11,765 bases of DNA from CALFCE01 sp964411665 (GTDB lineage: Bacteria; Pseudomonadota; Gammaproteobacteria; Granulosicoccales; Granulosicoccaceae), in the NCBI GenBank assembly GCA_964411665.1, contig CAYPMR010000100.1, positions 1 through 11,765 of the forward strand, in the 5' to 3' direction. This document shows, piece after piece, positions 1-7,678 of this stretch (the first letter of the stretch is position 1; each line of letters begins with the position of its first letter). The notes below the pieces were generated by a model. The model made no database searches. It saw only the letters and a list, made by a program, of their open reading frames with translations, and was not told where the DNA came from. The translations under genes were made by a program, and so were the position numbers.

Positions 1-318
1 GTCAGGAGATACGCGGACATAGAAATCCGCATCTATATCAACACGAACCTTATCGCGGGTAACCAGAGCATCCTCTTTTTCTCGTACAACCTTTATCCTG
101 TTCACCTTCATATCGACAGGTGTTATTTCATGGATTATGGGCAATACCAAAGCACCACCGTTGATAACAACTTTTTCGCCACCAAAACCGGTACGAACAA
201 ACGACATGTTTTTCGTTGAGCGCTGGTATAACCAGCTCAGAAGCCAGACAACGACTGCCACGATGATTACCGCGATGATCAACCAAAGAATGATTGTTCC
301 AATGAGCTGTCCAGTCAT
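1..318 (-). CDS. Flotillin/SPFH-domain membrane protein (YqiK-like), 3' end cut off by the window
   Basis: Only the first 106 codons are visible; the frame stays open to the window edge, so the C-terminal part is missing. The start ATG (318-316) follows a GGAG ribosome binding site 6 nt upstream. Residues about 5-30 form one hydrophobic helix (LIGTIILWLIIAVIIVAVVV), followed by the start of an SPFH domain: MSFVRTGFGGEKVVINGG, then LVLPIIHEI, ALVTRDKVRVD and DFYVRV. These blocks match what I know of bacterial flotillins of the YqiK type, which are membrane-anchored scaffold proteins that oligomerise in ordered membrane patches. The gene begins 15 bp after the TIM-barrel gene ends, so it is very likely the last visible gene of the transporter operon. 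The family is clear from the N-terminus, but full length and C-terminal coiled coils cannot be checked. A role in organising the transporter in the membrane is inference. Confidence 0.88.
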   Translation of the reverse strand, partial: MTGQLIGTIILWLIIAVIIVAVVVWLLSWLYQRSTKNMSFVRTGFGGEKVVINGGALVLPIIHEITPVDMKVNRIKVVREKEDALVTRDKVRVDIDADFYVRVSPD

Positions 319-333
319 GCCGATCTCCAGAAC

Positions 334-1164
334 TTAGAAACTAATGGATTTGAATGTACGAGTCTGCTCTGTCAGTGCAATTTCTGTCGGCAGTCGTTCC
401 ATTGACGATGCACCATAGAACCCATGACAGTTGTCAGTGTTCTTGAGCACATACTCTGCGTCATCGGGCATGGCAACCGGCCCTCCATGTACAAGCACAA
501 TGGCATCTTTATTAACCCGCAAAGCCGCTTCCGACCATTTATTCACCAATTCCGGGCAATTCTCCAGAGTCAATGACGTGTGAGCACCGATTGAACCGCC
601 TGTGGTGAGCCCTAAATGACAGACAATAATATCAGCGCCTGCCTCTGCCATCGCTTTGGCATCGTCCTCGTTGAAGACATACGGTGTTGTGAACATATCC
701 TTTTTATGCGCCAGACGGATCATGTCAATCTCTTGCGAATACGACATGCCCGTCTCTTCAAGATTTGCGCGAAAAGTGCCGTCTATTAAACCCACTGTCG
801 GAAAGTTCTGAACGCCCGAGAAACCAATAGCCTTTACCTGATCGAGAAAATGATCCATAACGCAAAATGGATCTGTACCGTTAACCCCTGCAAGCACGGG
901 CGTGTGTTCCGTCACTGGCAAAATCTCATGTGCCATTTCCATCACAACATCATTTGCGTTTCCGTAAGACATCAAGCCGGAAAGTGAACCGCGCCCTGCC
1001 ATTCGATAGCGCCCGGAATTGTATATAACGATAAGGTCAATACCACCGGCTTCTTCGCATTTTGCAGAAAGCCCGGTACCAGCCCCACCGCCAACAATGG
1101 GTTCTTTTTTAGCTTTCATCTGTTGAAATTTATCGAGTAATTTCTGCCGTTCAATTCTTGGCAT
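334..1164 (-). CDS. TIM-barrel protein of the 'phosphoenolpyruvate hydrolase-like' family (Tm-1 C-terminal-domain type)
   Basis: A 276-residue cytosolic protein of about the usual length for the PEP_hydrolase (PF09370) family. Conserved blocks in order are GGGAGTGLSAK (25-35, first strand and phosphate-type loop), YNSGRYRM (48-55), NGTDPF (95-100), NFPTVGLIDG (120-129), GMSYSQEI (139-146), CHLGLTTGG (182-190) and HGGP (226-229) near the end of the barrel. There is no signal peptide or membrane helix. The family name is historical; nothing here shows that PEP is the substrate, and the reaction should be treated as unknown. The same fold forms the C-terminal half of the plant virus-resistance protein Tm-1, whose N-terminal half matches the domain encoded just upstream. 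The ATG overlaps the end of the upstream fusion gene by 14 bp, suggesting coupled translation and joint function. The barrel looks intact, unlike the two other copies in this window. Confidence 0.9.
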   Translation of the reverse strand: MPRIERQKLLDKFQQMKAKKEPIVGGGAGTGLSAKCEEAGGIDLIVIYNSGRYRMAGRGSLSGLMSYGNANDVVMEMAHEILPVTEHTPVLAGVNGTDPFCVMDHFLDQVKAIGFSGVQNFPTVGLIDGTFRANLEETGMSYSQEIDMIRLAHKKDMFTTPYVFNEDDAKAMAEAGADIIVCHLGLTTGGSIGAHTSLTLENCPELVNKWSEAALRVNKDAIVLVHGGPVAMPDDAEYVLKNTDNCHGFYGASSMERLPTEIALTEQTRTFKSISF

Positions 1165-3376
1165 TTAGAGTGCTCCTCGTTTGTGCAAATAAATCCTTGA
1201 ATACAGACACTGCCAATGCAGCAAATGCAGGATCGTTAATGTGTGCCGGGTGTCTGATCAGCTGACGATCAGATGTTGTCTCTACTGTTTCTTCCAGCGC
1301 TTCAATCAAAGCTGTCCTGGCTTGTTCGTTTTCAAAAGGTTGTCCCGGGGCATCCAGACCAGATACGCCTCCCTCAGGCAACAAAAAACGCACAGGTCCA
1401 TCCATCGCATTGAGCTTTGCGCCAATCCATTGCCCCATTTTTTGATTCTCTTCAGGTGTGGTGCGCATCAGAGTGACCTGCGGGTTGTGGTGAACAAACT
1501 GCCGGTTTGCGTATTTCGCTGGCACTGTATCGGGTGAGCCGAAGTTAACCATGTCCAACGCGCCTATCGATCCTATGTATGGGATACGGGTTCTGGCGAA
1601 TGCACCGAATCGGTCTTTTGTGCAGGCAAATACGCCACCCATCATAAAGTCGCATACTTCGGTTGTGGTCAAATCGATAGCAGCAGTCAGAAAACCGGAA
1701 TCAGCCAGTTTTTCCATTGACTGCCCACCTATGCCGGTTGCATGAAACACCAGGCATTCATATTCAGCATCAAGCTCTTTGGTAACGGCTTGTACTGCAG
1801 GTGTTGTTAAACCGAACATACTCAGACCTATCGCCTGTTTTTGCCCTTCTACAGGATCCTCTGGCTGAGCCCCCAACATCCCCGCCAGTGCATCAGCACC
1901 ATTACCTAACACTTGTCTTGAAATACTGTTAATACCTTGTACATCGGTCACCGAGTACATCATCATGATGTCAGACGGCCCTACATAAGGCGCCACGTTA
2001 CCCGAGGCGACTGTCGATATCATGACTTTGGGGACGCCGATAGAAAGTTGCCGCATGGCAGGTGTGACCAGTGCAGTACCACCGGAACCTGCGGCGCTGA
2101 TAATGCCACTCACCTGAGGGTGAGCACGCATCCAGTTTTCAAAAGCGACAGCCATTTCGGTAATTGACTTGCCACGATCATTGCCGAAAACAGCACTCGC
2201 GCCTTGCGGGTGATAAGCGGCAACATGATGAGGTGCAATCCTCGCCGAAGATGGTTTTCCGCTGGTTGAAAGATCAACGGTAGTGACCTTTACGTCGTGC
2301 GAGGCAAGGCGACCGACAATAAATCCCAACTCGCGCGCTTTGGTATCAAAGGTTCCTGCAACCAGAACCTGCGATGTCAGGCTTTCCCTAAACAGTGGCT
2401 GCACATCGTGTTGTATTGATGGCGAGACTGTTGATTGTCTGACGTTAGTAGTCTCACTAGAATCCTGCTTCTCCCAACGTGCCCTCGACCATCGAGTGGG
2501 CGCGACATAACCCGATTGATTAATAGCGGGAATCGCAGTTTTCTTTTTACGCTTGGTTGTTACTGAATCAGACTGTTTTACGCTTTTATCTGCAGGGGCG
2601 CTTTTGGCTGAAGCCTTGGTTACCACACTTGCAGTGGGCGTCGAGGACAATTCCTCACGACCAACACCTAGCAGTCTTTGCTGTAGTTCTCTGTCCTTAC
2701 CCAGCTCAGCTGCATCCATTTGCGTGGTGATCACACCATTGACCATAATTGAAATATCGTCAGCAACTCGGGTGGCCACACCGATATTCTGTTCAATAAG
2801 AAGAATGGCAACGTCAGCTGTATCAGCGAGCTTGTGCAGAAGCTCTTCAACTTGAGCGACTATCACCGGTGCAAGACCTTCAGTGGGTTCATCCAGTATC
2901 AGTAGGCGAGGGTCGTGCAGCAGGGCTCTGGATATAGCCAGCATTTGTTGTTCACCGCCCGATAACTGGCCGCCTCCGTTATGACGGCGCTCGGCTAATC
3001 GCGGAAATGTTTCATAGATGCGTTCGATTGACCACGAGCCATTTTTAACTTCGCATAGACGCAAGTGTTCATCGACACTCAGTGATTGCCACAGACGACG
3101 TCCCTGCGGTGTGTATCCTACGCCAAGTTTTGAAATTTGATGCGGCGCAAGACCGTTAACTTCGTGTTCCGCCACACGAATGGATCCGCTGCGAACTGGA
3201 ACCAGACCCATAATCGCATTACACAGAGTGGTTTTACCCATGCCATTGCGACCAACGACCGCATGCACGCCAGTCTCAAGGGTCAGGTCGACGCCTTGCA
3301 GCGCATGTGAAGCGCCATAGTATACCTGCAGATCACGTATGCTCAGTGCTACACGGGAAGTAGGGAGTCTAGCCAT
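1151..3376 (-). CDS. Fusion protein: LivF-type ABC ATPase + Tm-1-like (UPF0261) ATP-binding domain
   Basis: A 741-residue protein with two recognisable parts. Residues 1 to about 239 are a LivF-type ABC ATPase: Walker A GRNGMGKTT (42-50), Q-loop glutamine 91, signature LSGGEQQ (138-144), Walker B LLILDEP (158-164), and the LivF-typical IEQN (194-197) where other ATPases have the switch histidine. Residues about 240-335 are a low-complexity, partly basic linker (TKRKKKTAI at 274-282) without obvious domains. Residues about 336-735 are a Tm-1-like/UPF0261 domain: AGTFDTK (340-346), then GSGGTALVTPAMR, MISTVASG, FHATGIGGQSMEKL and DLTTTEVCDFMMGG. In plants this domain binds ATP and forms the N-terminal half of Tm-1; its bacterial substrate is unknown. 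Standalone LivF proteins are about 235 residues, so the transporter's second ATPase is covalently joined to a putative cytosolic enzyme. The frame is open throughout with no sign of a frameshift join. The gene overlaps livG by 8 bp and the TIM-barrel gene by 14 bp. Database tags such as 'permease' for UPF0261 would be misleading here. Confidence 0.93.
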   Translation of the reverse strand: MARLPTSRVALSIRDLQVYYGASHALQGVDLTLETGVHAVVGRNGMGKTTLCNAIMGLVPVRSGSIRVAEHEVNGLAPHQISKLGVGYTPQGRRLWQSLSVDEHLRLCEVKNGSWSIERIYETFPRLAERRHNGGGQLSGGEQQMLAISRALLHDPRLLILDEPTEGLAPVIVAQVEELLHKLADTADVAILLIEQNIGVATRVADDISIMVNGVITTQMDAAELGKDRELQQRLLGVGREELSSTPTASVVTKASAKSAPADKSVKQSDSVTTKRKKKTAIPAINQSGYVAPTRWSRARWEKQDSSETTNVRQSTVSPSIQHDVQPLFRESLTSQVLVAGTFDTKARELGFIVGRLASHDVKVTTVDLSTSGKPSSARIAPHHVAAYHPQGASAVFGNDRGKSITEMAVAFENWMRAHPQVSGIISAAGSGGTALVTPAMRQLSIGVPKVMISTVASGNVAPYVGPSDIMMMYSVTDVQGINSISRQVLGNGADALAGMLGAQPEDPVEGQKQAIGLSMFGLTTPAVQAVTKELDAEYECLVFHATGIGGQSMEKLADSGFLTAAIDLTTTEVCDFMMGGVFACTKDRFGAFARTRIPYIGSIGALDMVNFGSPDTVPAKYANRQFVHHNPQVTLMRTTPEENQKMGQWIGAKLNAMDGPVRFLLPEGGVSGLDAPGQPFENEQARTALIEALEETVETTSDRQLIRHPAHINDPAFAALAVSVFKDLFAQTRSTLNAKN

Positions 3377-4169
3377 GGGCAGCTCCCAGGTAGAGCTCTT
3401 GCACCTGATCGTCGTTTTCTATTTCCTGAGGTGTACCTTCCTTGAATACGCGACCGTTATGCATCATGGTGACACGCTCAGCCACACGAAGCGCAACGTC
3501 CATATCATGCTCGATGATGATGTAGGCAATGTGCGCAGGCATTGACTGAAGAATCTCGACAAGTTCTGTCCGCTCTGTTGGTGACAAACCTGCAGCCGGT
3601 TCATCAAACAGGATTAATCTTGGAGCCCCTGCCAGTGCAAGGCCGATCTCCAATTGGCGCTGTTGACCGTAACTTAAGGTGCCTACCTTAGCATCACGTT
3701 GCTCATCCAAATGAACTGCGGATACCAACATTTCAGCTGAATGCATAAGCGCATCATCAACACGTGGCCGACGTAATGAAAAACGGTTACGCGAGACGCC
3801 GCGACAGGCAAGGTATGCATTGTCCAGCACACTCAGGTTCTCGAATAACAAGGATATTTGATAAGTTCGACGCAATCCGCGCCGGATGCGTTCCTGAGGC
3901 GGTAATTCGGTAACATCCTCACCGAACAGCCGAACAGCGCCGGTGGTCGGTGGGAAGTCACCGGTTATCGCATTGAACAACGTGGTTTTACCGGCACCGT
4001 TGGAGCCCAGCACTGCATGACGCTCACCCGCTCTGACGCTAATATTAATATCAGCGAGCGCCACCAGCGCGCCAAAATGACGGCTGATGGCTTCGAGCTC
4101 CAGGGCATTCTGTCCCGAGCTTTGCAGAAGGGATAGTGCATCCGCCCTGCCTGGTGCCTGAGTCGACAT
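3369..4169 (-). CDS. livG: LivG-type ABC transporter ATP-binding protein
   Basis: A 266-residue ATPase of the HAAT (branched-chain amino acid/amide) importer family, predicted to pair with the LivF domain of the next gene on the cytosolic face of the LivH/LivM permeases. It shows Walker A GSNGAGKTT (55-63), Q-loop glutamine 104, a variant signature LSYGQQRQLEI (165-175), Walker B LILFDEP (185-191) and switch histidine 221 in IIEHD. The N-terminal 20 residues before the ATPase fold are a short extension of no clear function. An AGGA ribosome binding site precedes the ATG, and the gene starts 22 bp after the binding-protein stop. The symbol is used at family level only; the transported solute need not be an amino acid. 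LSYGQ in place of LSGGQ is common in LivG proteins and is not a defect. Confidence 0.93.
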   Translation of the reverse strand: MSTQAPGRADALSLLQSSGQNALELEAISRHFGALVALADINISVRAGERHAVLGSNGAGKTTLFNAITGDFPPTTGAVRLFGEDVTELPPQERIRRGLRRTYQISLLFENLSVLDNAYLACRGVSRNRFSLRRPRVDDALMHSAEMLVSAVHLDEQRDAKVGTLSYGQQRQLEIGLALAGAPRLILFDEPAAGLSPTERTELVEILQSMPAHIAYIIIEHDMDVALRVAERVTMMHNGRVFKEGTPQEIENDDQVQELYLGAAHG

Positions 4170-4191
4170 GTTGTTCCTGGTTACCTACTGC

Positions 4192-5442
4192 TTATTCGCA
4201 AACAGGGTTAGTGCGGCTCACTGAGCCGTATTCCAGGAATTTTTCGTAATCAACACCCAACGTTTGGCTGACTTGCGGGATAACCTTGATGGTTTTATTC
4301 ACCAAATTGCCGTCAGGTCCTTCAACCACTTCAGTCAGGAAGATGTCTGCAATAGCGTTACGACGCTCATCCAGACTTACCATGCCCGTTGGTGTTTCAA
4401 AAGACAGACCTGACAATGCAGCACGCAGTTTCTCACCACCGTCTGATATATCACCACCGACTTCTTCCAGCGCCAGCAGTGCAGCTTTGGTATTTATGTA
4501 ATAAGAATGTGCGAACAGTGAAGGAGACGGGAAGCCATCCGGAAATTCCGCTTTGTATGCATCAACAAATGCTTGCCAGCGCGGATCATCCCAGGTATCA
4601 GAGACTGGACCAGCAGAGGGAGTTCCAATAACAAAGTCACGGGTCTTGCCTTTGGAGCCGAGTACTGTCTGATCGACTGTTATGGAACCACCCACGAGAG
4701 GTAAGTCACCACCAGCTTGATCGTACTGACTCAGGAAGTTAACGGCATCCGCACCACCGAGGGCAACATAAATGGCATCAACATCATCGGGAAGTGCTGC
4801 GATGATTGAGGAGTAGTCCTTGTTACCAATTGGCACCCAGAAACGGGCATCAGCAGGTGCTTTTCCGCCAGCACGACAAAACGGCTCGAGAACACCAAAA
4901 ACCTGTGTATACGGGAACGAATAATCTTCAGCTACAACTGCCAGACTGCGATAGCCTTTTTCGTTGTAGATATATTCGCCCAAACCTGCCATCCATTGAG
5001 CACCTTCAGTTGAAAAGCGAAAAAAATTCTCAGCAGGTTCGCGCAGTGTAGTGTCTTGTGCAGCAGACGAACCATTGAGAAAAGTCACTTCTGGTTGAGT
5101 TTTGGCGTAATCCTTAACAGCCAGGCCTTCAGAGCCAGACAACGGACCCACCATTATCTGTACACCATCCTGCTCTACCAATTTACGGGTAGCACGGATA
5201 GCGCTGTCGGGTGACGCATCTGAAGAACCAGTGATCAATTCGATTTTCACGCCACCAGCGGTATAGTTGAATTCTTTTAACGCAAGTTCTACTCCGCGCA
5301 TGGAATCTTCACCGAGTACGGTAAACGCACCTTCGAGTACTGCCAGTGCGCCCATTTTTAGTGTGGCTGCATTGGCCGTCGCCGGAAGCGCGGTTACCGA
5401 AGCCATGGCGGCCCCAAGCAATATGGATTTAAACGTTTGCAT
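4192..5442 (-). CDS. Periplasmic substrate-binding protein of a HAAT-family ABC importer
   Basis: A 416-residue type-1 periplasmic binding protein (LivK/AmiC-like fold) that would capture the solute and hand it to LivH/LivM. Residues 1-25 are a Sec signal peptide with a short basic start, a hydrophobic core and an ATANA cleavage site, so the mature protein probably begins ATLKMG. It is not a lipoprotein, since there is no lipobox cysteine. Typical features are the early GEDSMRGVELALKEFN helix, the VGPLSGSEG turn (98-106) and the GGADAVNFLSQYDQAGG region. Cys189 and Cys415 are the only cysteines of the mature chain, and the second lies two residues from the C-terminus; a disulfide is possible but unproven. 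The strong AGGAGG site 6 nt before the ATG fits the high expression expected of a binding protein. The sequence resembles binding proteins for aromatic or other organic acids as much as those for leucine; I cannot name the ligand. Confidence 0.92.
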   Translation of the reverse strand: MQTFKSILLGAAMASVTALPATANAATLKMGALAVLEGAFTVLGEDSMRGVELALKEFNYTAGGVKIELITGSSDASPDSAIRATRKLVEQDGVQIMVGPLSGSEGLAVKDYAKTQPEVTFLNGSSAAQDTTLREPAENFFRFSTEGAQWMAGLGEYIYNEKGYRSLAVVAEDYSFPYTQVFGVLEPFCRAGGKAPADARFWVPIGNKDYSSIIAALPDDVDAIYVALGGADAVNFLSQYDQAGGDLPLVGGSITVDQTVLGSKGKTRDFVIGTPSAGPVSDTWDDPRWQAFVDAYKAEFPDGFPSPSLFAHSYYINTKAALLALEEVGGDISDGGEKLRAALSGLSFETPTGMVSLDERRNAIADIFLTEVVEGPDGNLVNKTIKVIPQVSQTLGVDYEKFLEYGSVSRTNPVCE

Positions 5443-5448
5443 GTATTT

Positions 5449-5454
5449 CCTCCT
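5449..5454 (-). promoter_or_regulatory. Strong Shine-Dalgarno site of the binding-protein gene
   Basis: A full AGGAGG (read on the minus strand) lies 6 nt upstream of the ATG at 5442. It is the strongest ribosome binding site in the operon and fixes this start. It fits a need for more binding protein than permease. Confidence 0.8.
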
Positions 5455-5463
5455 AGATTTAAC

Positions 5464-5479
5464 CTGTTTTAATTAACAG
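5464..5479. other. Small inverted repeat in the livM/binding-protein gap
   Basis: CTGTT-TTAATT-AACAG, a 5-bp stem with a 6-nt loop, sits in the 61-bp gap between the livM stop and the binding-protein ribosome binding site. This is the largest gap in the operon. The stem is short and AT-rich with no clear T-tract, so it is not a convincing terminator. It could mark an mRNA processing or stabilising site that sets the binding-protein level; it could also be chance. Confidence 0.3.
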
Positions 5480-5503
5480 CTTTACTAACACTACGCTTTA
5501 ACA

Positions 5504-6541
5504 TTACGTGGTGATGTCCACAGAACCCTTAGTGTCGCTCGATCCGACCCGCACTGTTGGAAACAGGCGTTCTTTGGCTTTTTGCCAAAGACCAAGCAGA
5601 CCATCAGGGGAAAAAAGTACAACCAGTAAAAAAGCACATCCGATTACGGTATTAAACCTTTCACGATCAATCAGATCGATAGCGAAATTCTCCAGTAATA
5701 CGAATGCAAGTGCCCCGAGAAAGGGACCCATCGGATGGCGTAGTCCGCCGACAACAGCAATAACCAGTATATCGATGGCAACACCTACGCTGATCGTTCC
5801 GGGTGAGATACGACCGTTAAACCAGACGAGCAACACACCCGCCGTACCCGCAATAATGCCCGAAAGAAAATACGCATAGACTCGAATAGCCGTAACGTTG
5901 TAGCCCAGCGAATTCATGCGCCGCGCATTATCCCTGACCGCTTGCAACGACAGACCGAAGGTTGAGCGGGAGCCGTACAGGACGCTTAGATAGAAAAATC
6001 CCGCGACCAGTAGTGTCAAGTAGTAGAACGGTTTGCTCGAGCGCCAATCGATGCCGAACAAGACAGGTGGCTGTATGCCGGCAAATCCGTTAAAACCATT
6101 GAAGACAACGTAGTTCTGGCGCGTAAAATAAAAGAAGGCCACAGCGATCGCCAGCGTGATCATTATCGTATAGATACCTTCCGTACGAACCGCAACAGAC
6201 CCTATTAAGGCACTCACGATGGCAGAGGCAAAGATTACAGCTGGAATCAACACCCACCATGGCCAGCCAAAACCATGCACATTGACGCTGTTAAAACCGA
6301 AAATAGCGATCATGTATCCGGCAAAACCCGCAACCGTCATCTGCGCGAGGCTGACCATACCGCCATAGCCCCCCAGCATCATTAACGACAAGGCAACTAA
6401 CCCCAGCAGCAAAGAATAAGCGCCGATCTGAAAGGTAAAAAAGTCCGATGCTACCCACGGAAAAATCAACAAAGCAGCAACGACCACAAAAAAACCTGGT
6501 CGAAACAACTCAGCTCGAAATTCACTGTTGCGTGCAAACAT
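5504..6541 (-). CDS. livM: LivM-type ABC transporter permease
   Basis: A 345-residue integral inner-membrane protein with about eight to ten hydrophobic segments, one of two permeases that form the channel of the HAAT importer. It shows the LivM hallmarks: an early GYGGMVSLAQMTVAGFAGY segment, the cytoplasmic coupling loop (AVRDNARRMNSLGYNV) that contacts an ATPase, and the late GGLRHPMGPFLGA turn before the last helices and a GLLGLW end. The start ATG at 6541 follows a GGGAA-type ribosome binding site and lies 15 bp after the livH stop. Length is normal for the family. The symbol gives family membership only; substrate is unknown. Confidence 0.93.
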   Translation of the reverse strand: MFARNSEFRAELFRPGFFVVVAALLIFPWVASDFFTFQIGAYSLLLGLVALSLMMLGGYGGMVSLAQMTVAGFAGYMIAIFGFNSVNVHGFGWPWWVLIPAVIFASAIVSALIGSVAVRTEGIYTIMITLAIAVAFFYFTRQNYVVFNGFNGFAGIQPPVLFGIDWRSSKPFYYLTLLVAGFFYLSVLYGSRSTFGLSLQAVRDNARRMNSLGYNVTAIRVYAYFLSGIIAGTAGVLLVWFNGRISPGTISVGVAIDILVIAVVGGLRHPMGPFLGALAFVLLENFAIDLIDRERFNTVIGCAFLLVVLFSPDGLLGLWQKAKERLFPTVRVGSSDTKGSVDITT

Positions 6542-6556
6542 GTCAGGCTATTCCCA

Positions 6557-7567
6557 TCATGCGCGGCCCATCAAACCTTGCGGTCTTACTGCCAGCACGA
6601 CAATCATAATGATGAAAGTCACGACAACGCCATAAGTGGGAAAATACGCCAAGCCAAACTGTTCAGCCATACCCACCAGCAATGCTCCAATGGCGGCACC
6701 TGCTATTGACCCCATGCCGCCGACGATAACTACAACCAGTGACGCAAGCAGATAACGTACATCCTCACCAGGCGCAATCGACAGTGCAGTACCACCAATC
6801 ACACCGGCGAATCCAGCCAGGCCCGCACCGATAGCAAACACCAATGCAAACAGTCGCTGCACGTTGACGCCGGTAGCGTCGAGCATATCTCTATCATCGA
6901 CCCCGGCTCTGATCATCATTCCAATACGTGTACGATTAAGAAACAGCCACAGCAACAGGCCGATAACAACGGCGATCAGTAAAACGACAAGACGATAGGT
7001 TGGGTATTTGAGCATCACCGCTTGTCCACTGGAGCGGATCGCGCTGATAACCGGGAGTTGAGTAGCACCGTAAAGCCAATCCGGCGGTTCGAACTGGTAG
7101 GTGGCACCCGTCCAAACGCCAAGCATTAAGTCTGCTGCAACAATGGATATTCCGATAGTCACCAGTGTTTGGCGCATGTCGTCGCCTTGCATACGCTGGA
7201 ATACGAGGATTTGCATTAATGCACCAATGAGTGCCAGCGCAAGGAAGGCTATCACGGCACCGATATACCAATTACCGGTTATTCTCGCTGCCTCGTAGCC
7301 AATATAGCCGCCTAAAAGGTACATCGATCCGTGCGCAAGATTCACATTACGCATCAGACCGAACACCAGGGTAAAACCACTTGCGACCAAAAAGTAAAGT
7401 GCCGCCAGAGTCAGACCATTGAGCAGCGTGTTGACGAAGACCTTTTTGCGCCCGAGCACATCCACGAGCCACTCTGGCCATACCGCAAAAATGAGATACA
7501 ACAGAACGGCAACTGCAACCGCTATTAACAGTGCTAGTCTCGGACGTCGGGTGATCATTTCCTGCAT
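6557..7567 (-). CDS. livH: LivH-type ABC transporter permease, first gene of the operon
   Basis: A 336-residue integral inner-membrane protein, partner of LivM. After a short basic N-terminus (TRRPR) and a first helix (about 11-30), it has the LivH signature GLMRNVNLAHG (70-80) within the first conserved helix pair. The coupling loop GVDDRDMLDATGVNVQRL lies near residue 225, followed by the glycine-rich helix IGAGLAGFAGVIGG and the conserved GGMGSIAGAAIGALLVG segment. It ends in VRPQGLMGRA, the usual LivH tail. The ATG at 7567 has an AAGGA site 7-8 nt upstream, inside a small palindrome (AGGAATTTCCT). It is the first gene of the minus-strand operon, so the divergent gap upstream should contain the operon promoter. 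The N-terminal extension before the first conserved helix is somewhat longer than in standard LivH. Confidence 0.93.
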   Translation of the reverse strand: MQEMITRRPRLALLIAVAVAVLLYLIFAVWPEWLVDVLGRKKVFVNTLLNGLTLAALYFLVASGFTLVFGLMRNVNLAHGSMYLLGGYIGYEAARITGNWYIGAVIAFLALALIGALMQILVFQRMQGDDMRQTLVTIGISIVAADLMLGVWTGATYQFEPPDWLYGATQLPVISAIRSSGQAVMLKYPTYRLVVLLIAVVIGLLLWLFLNRTRIGMMIRAGVDDRDMLDATGVNVQRLFALVFAIGAGLAGFAGVIGGTALSIAPGEDVRYLLASLVVVIVGGMGSIAGAAIGALLVGMAEQFGLAYFPTYGVVVTFIIMIVVLAVRPQGLMGRA

Positions 7568-7678
7568 AGGAAATTCCTTGTGTTCAACTCATTGTAAAAT
7601 AGGGCGATATTTGCTGTATATTTGCTACAGTTTTAAATTTGAGTAATATTGGGTAATAAATTCGAGTTTGAGCGAAAT
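7568..7678. promoter_or_regulatory. Divergent promoter region between the transport operon and the plus-strand TIM-barrel-like gene
   Basis: This AT-rich gap must drive both the minus-strand operon and the plus-strand gene. For the operon, possible -10 boxes are TACAAT (minus strand, 7596-7591) or TATTTT (7601-7596), but neither has a good -35 at normal spacing, which suggests an activator-dependent promoter. No GG-N10-GC sigma-54 pattern is visible on the minus strand. For the plus-strand gene I see no convincing pair of boxes. The repeats at 7607-7630 lie at or just upstream of where the operon's RNA polymerase would bind. Confidence 0.5.
7607..7630. repeat. Candidate operator: 11-bp-period direct repeat overlapping an inverted repeat
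   Basis: ATATTTGCT occurs twice (7607-7615 and 7618-7626), exactly 11 bp apart, about one helical turn. Overlapping it is a perfect inverted repeat CTGTA-N7-TACAG (7614-7630). Dyads with TGT...ACA ends are common for Fis-type response regulators and NtrC-like activators. Position (about 25-35 bp upstream of the possible -10 boxes of livH) and symmetry make this the best candidate binding site for the regulator encoded at 8330-10039. The assignment is inference. Confidence 0.45.

Noticed and set aside
137..337. Plus-strand frame over the flotillin start
   Set aside because: The minus strand here encodes a membrane helix and an SPFH domain; the plus frame has low-complexity, unrecognisable content.
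2370..2660. The linker of the LivF/Tm-1 protein as an accidental join of two genes by sequencing error
   Set aside because: The frame is continuous with no internal ribosome-binding-site/ATG pair that I could see before the Tm-1 domain, and the linker composition is typical of a flexible tether.
6936..7271. Minus-strand frame of 111 codons inside livH
   Set aside because: It is an out-of-frame shadow of livH, which has clear LivH motifs and its own ribosome binding site.
7568..7648. Sigma-54 promoter for the livH operon
   Set aside because: No GG-N10-GC pattern on the minus strand of this gap, although the regulator's ancestry made it worth looking for.
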